From positions 372,001 through 436,000 of the forward strand of contig NZ_SAXA01000002.1 in the NCBI RefSeq assembly GCF_004122035.1: a DNA stretch of 64,000 nt, in the 5' to 3' direction. Both the position numbers and the translations under genes were made by a program. Source of the DNA: Ancylomarina salipaludis. GTDB lineage: Bacteria; Bacteroidota; Bacteroidia; Bacteroidales; Marinifilaceae. Shown here one piece after another: positions 60,180-64,000 of the stretch (position 1 is its first letter; the number at the start of each line of letters is the position of its first letter). Below the pieces are notes generated by a model. The model had not been told where the DNA came from and ran no database searches. It saw only the letters and a list, made by a program, of their open reading frames with translations.

Positions 60180-60716
60180 TTATGCTTTCAGGATATTTTC
60201 AATAAAATGAACTCTTTCTTCGATGGAAACTTTTGGAAGTTCAACAATGGAAAACCCTAATTCTTCATATGTTGACTTTAAGAATTTGTAAATTTCCATG
60301 GAATCTTCGAAAGATTCCGGGCGTTCGCTGTCGTTAACGAAAATTTCCTGCCAGGGTGGAGCCAGAAACACGGTTCTATTGTACGATTGGGCTTTTTCGA
60401 AGTATTTATCAGGAACGCTTAAGCCGCCACGTCTGACATAGGCAATAATATCCGGAAGTCCACGATCGTAAAAGCAAGTGCAATTTGATTTGCATTCATC
60501 CAACTGAGCACTCATACGTTCATAGCACAATTCGGCAAAAGCAGCCAAGTTTTGCCAAGGTACCATATCCCCACCTGTCTCATGCTGCTCGCGGATAATG
60601 ATTCTTGATATTTCTTCAAAACCTTGATAGGATTTATCAATAAGAGCAGCCAGAAGACTTGATTTACCGGAACCAGGTCCCCCTGTAATGATGTAGCGGT
60701 TTGAATGAGTAAGCAT
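60180..60716 (-). CDS. AAA family NTPase (AAA_28-like)
   Basis: The 178-aa P-loop protein has Walker A GGPGSGKSS (residues 12-20), a FYDRGLPD motif near residue 83 that resembles a Walker B or nucleotide kinase lid element, and an HETGGD segment near residue 45. It resembles the small AAA_28/NadR-kinase-like proteins and is not a CobU type, since that family has GGARSGKS. It lies 63 bases downstream of cobQ on the same strand, so co-transcription and a corrinoid-related role are likely, but the substrate is unknown. Confidence 0.85.
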   Translation of the reverse strand: MLTHSNRYIITGGPGSGKSSLLAALIDKSYQGFEEISRIIIREQHETGGDMVPWQNLAAFAELCYERMSAQLDECKSNCTCFYDRGLPDIIAYVRRGGLSVPDKYFEKAQSYNRTVFLAPPWQEIFVNDSERPESFEDSMEIYKFLKSTYEELGFSIVELPKVSIEERVHFIENILKA

Positions 60717-60779
60717 GTTCGTGACGATAATGGTATAAATGTCTTTCGGTAAAGAAAGATGTGCACAACTGAATTGGAT

Positions 60780-62246
60780 TTATTCGCTAAGATGTTGATA
60801 GACCAGATCCATGTTAACATTTTCACGGATGGCATCGGCTAACTTATTGTATTGTTCCTCTTTAAATTGATTGTAATCGAAGTTGATATCTTCGGTATTG
60901 AAACCTTCCAAAAGATCTTGAATCACAACTGAATTATCGAGTATTCCATGGATATATGAGCCCCAACATTTTTCGTTTAAATAATAGCCATCTTCTTTAC
61001 CCTGGCTTAATTTATTCAGATAATTTTCAGGATGTTTTAAGCTTGTTTGTCCCATATGAATTTCATATCCGGAACAAACATCAGCGTAGTCTTTGAATTT
61101 AAAATGACATTGTTCGGTTACTTTTTCATTTTCAATAACGGTATTGATTGGCAATAAGCCCAAGCCGGAAATCAGAGGTAAATCTCCCTCAATGCCCTGA
61201 GGATCGCTAATGGTTTCTCCCATCATTTGGTAGCCGCCACAAATACCAATGACTTTTTTACCGTCTTTTTGTGCTTTAACAATCGAGCTGGCAATTCCAA
61301 TTTTACGAAGATGTGCTAAATCTGAAATCGTATTTTTACTACCAGGAATGATAACTATATCTGCTTTTTCAATCTCAGTAGGGCGATCTGTATAATAAAG
61401 ATGAACACGAGGGTCGTATTCCAATACCGAGAAATCGGTGAAGTTTGCCATGCGTGGCAGACGAATGACAGCGATATTAATTAAGCTTGAGTGCGATTCT
61501 TTAAATTTATCCTCCAAGCTAACAGAATCCTCTTCTTCAATATGAATATCTCTAAAATAAGGCAAAACCCCAATGACAGGAACACCGGTTAATTCTTCCA
61601 GAATGGTACGTCCTTCTTCAAAGAGTTTGATGTCGCCTCTGAACTTATTGATGAGAATGCCTTTTATCTGTTTTCTTTCGACTTCATCCAAAAGGTGAAT
61701 GCTTCCAAATACGCTTGCAAATACACCGCCTCTGTCAATATCGGCAACCAGATAGGTTACAGCATCGGTTTCAACGGCCATGCGCATGTTGGTGATATCT
61801 CTTGATTTCAAATTCAGTTCTGAAATGCTTCCGGCTCCTTCTAAAACAATCGGATTGTATTTCTGTTCAAGGCGACGGAATGCACCAATGGCTTCATTAA
61901 ACAAGGCGGCTTTGTTATTACCCATGAAATATTCGGTAGCCGTTTGTGTGCCCACAGGTTTTCCATTTAAAACGACCTGAGAGCTCTTATCATTAGTAGG
62001 CTTAAGCAAAATTGGATTCATGTCGGTGTGACAAGCCAGTTGGCATGCCTCGGCTTGTACAGCTTGTGCTCGACCTATTTCGAAACCTTCAGGGGTGGCA
62101 AAGCTATTTAAGGACATATTTTGGGCCTTAAAGGGAGCTGGCGTGTAACCATCTTGTTTGAAAATACGACAAAAACCAGTGTTGACGATGCTTTTACCCA
62201 CATCGGAACCGGTACCCACAAACATGATCGACTTTAACTTTTTCAT
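60780..62246 (-). CDS. cobQ: Cobyric acid synthase CobQ/CbiP
   Basis: The 488-aa glutamine-dependent amidotransferase amidates four carboxyl groups of adenosylcobyrinic acid a,c-diamide to give cobyric acid. The N-terminal dethiobiotin synthetase-like ATPase has GTGSDVGKS (residues 11-19) and FKAQNMSLNS. The C-terminal class I glutamine amidotransferase domain has the nucleophile in GICGGYQMMG and the histidine in SYIHGILDN. The length is standard. It leads a two-gene unit with the AAA NTPase. Product and CbiZ product are the same intermediate, so de novo and salvage routes meet here. Confidence 0.97.
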   Translation of the reverse strand: MKKLKSIMFVGTGSDVGKSIVNTGFCRIFKQDGYTPAPFKAQNMSLNSFATPEGFEIGRAQAVQAEACQLACHTDMNPILLKPTNDKSSQVVLNGKPVGTQTATEYFMGNNKAALFNEAIGAFRRLEQKYNPIVLEGAGSISELNLKSRDITNMRMAVETDAVTYLVADIDRGGVFASVFGSIHLLDEVERKQIKGILINKFRGDIKLFEEGRTILEELTGVPVIGVLPYFRDIHIEEEDSVSLEDKFKESHSSLINIAVIRLPRMANFTDFSVLEYDPRVHLYYTDRPTEIEKADIVIIPGSKNTISDLAHLRKIGIASSIVKAQKDGKKVIGICGGYQMMGETISDPQGIEGDLPLISGLGLLPINTVIENEKVTEQCHFKFKDYADVCSGYEIHMGQTSLKHPENYLNKLSQGKEDGYYLNEKCWGSYIHGILDNSVVIQDLLEGFNTEDINFDYNQFKEEQYNKLADAIRENVNMDLVYQHLSE

Positions 62247-62399
62247 TGCTTTGAGATATAATGATGTGAGCTGAGACTAAATGTTCTTACTGAGCTCACA
62301 AGTTCAGTTCGCAAAAATAGCAATATATGTGTTTAAAAGATAACAAATAGAAGCCGAGTCTTTCATGATTTGTGTTTTTGTCGCTATCTGGTTTTGGGT

Positions 62400-62432
62400 G
62401 TTGGGAAAAGAATTGAAAAAATAATACCTTTG
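62400..62432 (+). promoter_or_regulatory. Candidate promoter of the small gene and bioB
   Basis: TACCTTTG at 62425-62432 fits the -7 box, and GTTG at 62400-62403 (TTG core) lies 21 bases upstream. Transcription would start near 62439, about 70 bases ahead of the gene at 62511. Confidence 0.45.
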
Positions 62433-62510
62433 GCTGCTTATTATGGCTTATAAATGAGTTTATTCAGAAGTTTAAGCTTATAATTTTTATATCTAAATAA
62501 ATTTTAATCC

Positions 62511-62888
62511 ATGTTTACTGACAACCTACAAAGAGGTCGAAATCAGGAACTACAGGTTTTTAAACACTGGAGCAGAAAATCGTATGCGGCATTTGCAAGT
62601 ATGAATCAGGAGATTAAAATCGCCTGTTTGTCTGCAAGCTACAATTTAATGACTCCAAGTCAAGAAGCTGGTGTTTTGGGTTTTATGTACGAACCTCAGA
62701 AAGGTGGAGATAAATGTGATGAAGATGATCCTGATGGTGACGCTTTGGTATTAGTACAGAATATGATCTGTAATACGGAAAGCAAATCAATTGGTGAACG
62801 AAAGAAGTATCAGAGACAGTCTGTTCCGTTCTTTTCTTCGTCTGTAAATCCCACCACAAATTTAATTACTAACCGAAAAAAGAATTGA
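62511..62888 (+). CDS. Hypothetical small protein, 125 aa, ahead of bioB
   Basis: I cannot assign a family. The N-terminal half carries KHWSRKSYAAFASMNQEIKI and then ACLSASYNLM, a pattern I associate loosely with small uncharacterised Bacteroidota proteins encoded near vitamin-related genes; I cannot verify this. An acidic stretch (CDEDDPDGD) and a basic, Ser/Asn-rich tail follow. There is no signal peptide or membrane segment. It stops three bases before the bioB start and has the only visible promoter, so it is transcribed with bioB. The close coupling argues that it is a real gene. Confidence 0.75.
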   Translation: MFTDNLQRGRNQELQVFKHWSRKSYAAFASMNQEIKIACLSASYNLMTPSQEAGVLGFMYEPQKGGDKCDEDDPDGDALVLVQNMICNTESKSIGERKKYQRQSVPFFSSSVNPTTNLITNRKKN

Positions 62889-62891
62889 ATC

Positions 62892-63866
62892 ATGACTGAT
62901 ATTAGAAACAATTGGACCCACGAAGAGGTCAAAGAAATTTACAACCTTCCTTTGTTAGACTTGGTCAACCGTGCCTCTAACATCCACCGTAAATACCACG
63001 ATTCATCAAAGATGAATATGAATACCCTGATTTCGGTTCGTACCGGAGCTTGTTCTCAGGATTGTAAGTATTGTGCACAATCAGCTCGATACAATACCCA
63101 TGTGAAGCCGGAGAAATTGAGTTTGGAACAAGTAATTGAAGATGCTAAAGTGGCTAAGGCCAATGGTGTGAAACGAGTATGCTTAAGTTCAGCTGGCCGC
63201 GATGGAAATCGTGATGACCGTTTTAACGAAATGGCTGAAATGATTACAGAAGTTAAGAAACTTGGTTTGGAAGTGTGTTGTACCATGGGGATGATTAATA
63301 AAGAAAAGGCTAAGAAACTGGCTGATTTAGGTATCACTGCCGTGAACCACAATTTGGATACATCGGAGCGCCATTACCCTAGTATTACAACAACCCGAAC
63401 CTATGCTGAACGATTGGAGACTCTAGCCAACTTGCAAGAAGCAGGTATTTCGTATTGTTCAGGCGGTATTCTTGGAATGGGTGAGGATGATGAGGATCGA
63501 ATTGAAATGCTCAGAACACTTGCCAATCAGGATCAACACCCTTATAATGTGCCTTTAAACTCGCTTGTGCCTGTTGAAGGAACCCCTTTTTATGGTAAAG
63601 ACGTGATTGATATTTTCGAAATGGTGCGTGCTGTTGCGACTGCCCGAATTTTAATGCCTAAAACGGTTGTGGCCTTTGCTGCCGGACGAACTCATTATAG
63701 TAGAGAAGGACAAGCGCTTTGCTTTTTGGCAGGAGCCAATTCCATTTTCTTTGGCGATAAGCTTTTAACGGTAGGAAACGTTGAGGTGAATGAAGATCAG
63801 GCTTTGCTAGAAACTTTAGGAATGCAATCAACAAAATATCACGAGCTGACAACTTTAGAGAATTAG
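62892..63866 (+). CDS. bioB: Biotin synthase
   Basis: The 324-aa radical-SAM enzyme inserts sulfur into dethiobiotin. The 4Fe-4S cysteines are C54, C58 and C61 (ACSQDCKYC), and the protein also shows SSAGRDGN, TMGMINKEKA and the YNVPLNSLVPVEGTP segment typical of BioB. The length is normal. It is directly downstream of a small unknown gene and followed by a terminator; no other biotin genes are within the window. Confidence 0.97.
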   Translation: MTDIRNNWTHEEVKEIYNLPLLDLVNRASNIHRKYHDSSKMNMNTLISVRTGACSQDCKYCAQSARYNTHVKPEKLSLEQVIEDAKVAKANGVKRVCLSSAGRDGNRDDRFNEMAEMITEVKKLGLEVCCTMGMINKEKAKKLADLGITAVNHNLDTSERHYPSITTTRTYAERLETLANLQEAGISYCSGGILGMGEDDEDRIEMLRTLANQDQHPYNVPLNSLVPVEGTPFYGKDVIDIFEMVRAVATARILMPKTVVAFAAGRTHYSREGQALCFLAGANSIFFGDKLLTVGNVEVNEDQALLETLGMQSTKYHELTTLEN

Positions 63867-63899
63867 ATGCTTTTAATAAGTCAGACTTAATAGAACTAC

Positions 63900-63937
63900 A
63901 AAGGCTACTCGATCATGAGTAGCCTTTGCTTTTTGTA
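63900..63937 (+). terminator. Terminator of bioB
   Basis: A perfect 11-base stem (AAAGGCTACTC with GAGTAGCCTTT) with a six-base loop; a T-rich run follows after two bases. Confidence 0.85.
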
Positions 63938-64000
63938 AAAAGGATTTCGTTTCCATTTATTTATCTGAAAAACCCACCTGATTGTGTATCGGGTGCATTT

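Noticed and set aside
60512-60835. 107-aa open frame bridging the AAA NTPase and cobQ
   Set aside because: It overlaps both genes in another frame and shows no family features.

Overview
The window is a stretch of chromosome from an AT-rich member of the Bacteroidota. The signs are Na+-NQR, type IX secretion (T9SS) parts and cargo with a gliding-motility-type C-terminal domain, DUF5103, and TTTG/TAnnTTTG promoters in place of E. coli-type ones. The gene mix fits a marine or anaerobic lineage of the Bacteroidales/Marinilabiliales, but I cannot name a genus. I see no insertion sequence, integrase, phage gene or CRISPR array.

Layout: 1-2394 (minus) is the 5' part of an nqr operon (nqrA, then nqrB cut by the window edge). 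2599-6142 (plus) holds a T9SS plug-type protein, an Lrp/AsnC regulator and an aminopeptidase P. 6421-31220 is the dominant locus: two tandem giant surface proteins of 4381 and about 3312 aa, followed by a PorP/SprF-type T9SS outer-membrane partner. Both giants have a signal peptide, an IgGFc-binding-like N-terminal region, a carbohydrate-binding-like region, a long stack of Ig-like domains and a T9SS type-B C-terminal domain. They are colinear except in the middle, where the first carries three tandem copies of a ~526-aa, six-domain block (exact 1578-bp spacing at several landmarks) and the second carries one. That accounts for nearly all of the size difference.

31281-49467 is mostly housekeeping: an unknown protein, YaaA, an S9 peptidase, a soluble GAF/PAS histidine kinase, RlmD, an ABC-F ATPase, PNPase and S15, glycine decarboxylase, Bcp and RecA. 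49651-55458 has an S9 lipoprotein peptidase and a compact run of SPOR protein, ClpS, NfeD and flotillin-like FloA. 55617-56300 is a tRNA cluster with a consensus promoter: one tRNA-Ser(GCU) and four tRNA-Pro(UGG) copies that look identical, each Pro copy followed by a small terminator-like hairpin. 56467-63866 holds a TlpA-like thioredoxin, then a loose cobalamin group (PduO-type adenosyltransferase, CbiZ, an AAA NTPase, CobQ) with a TetR-like regulator and a Dus enzyme, and finally a small unknown gene directly ahead of bioB.

The most unusual biology is the giant-adhesin/SprF locus with its internal block expansion, together with an 8-G run inside the first giant gene. Everything else is largely conventional, with smaller oddities listed in the findings.
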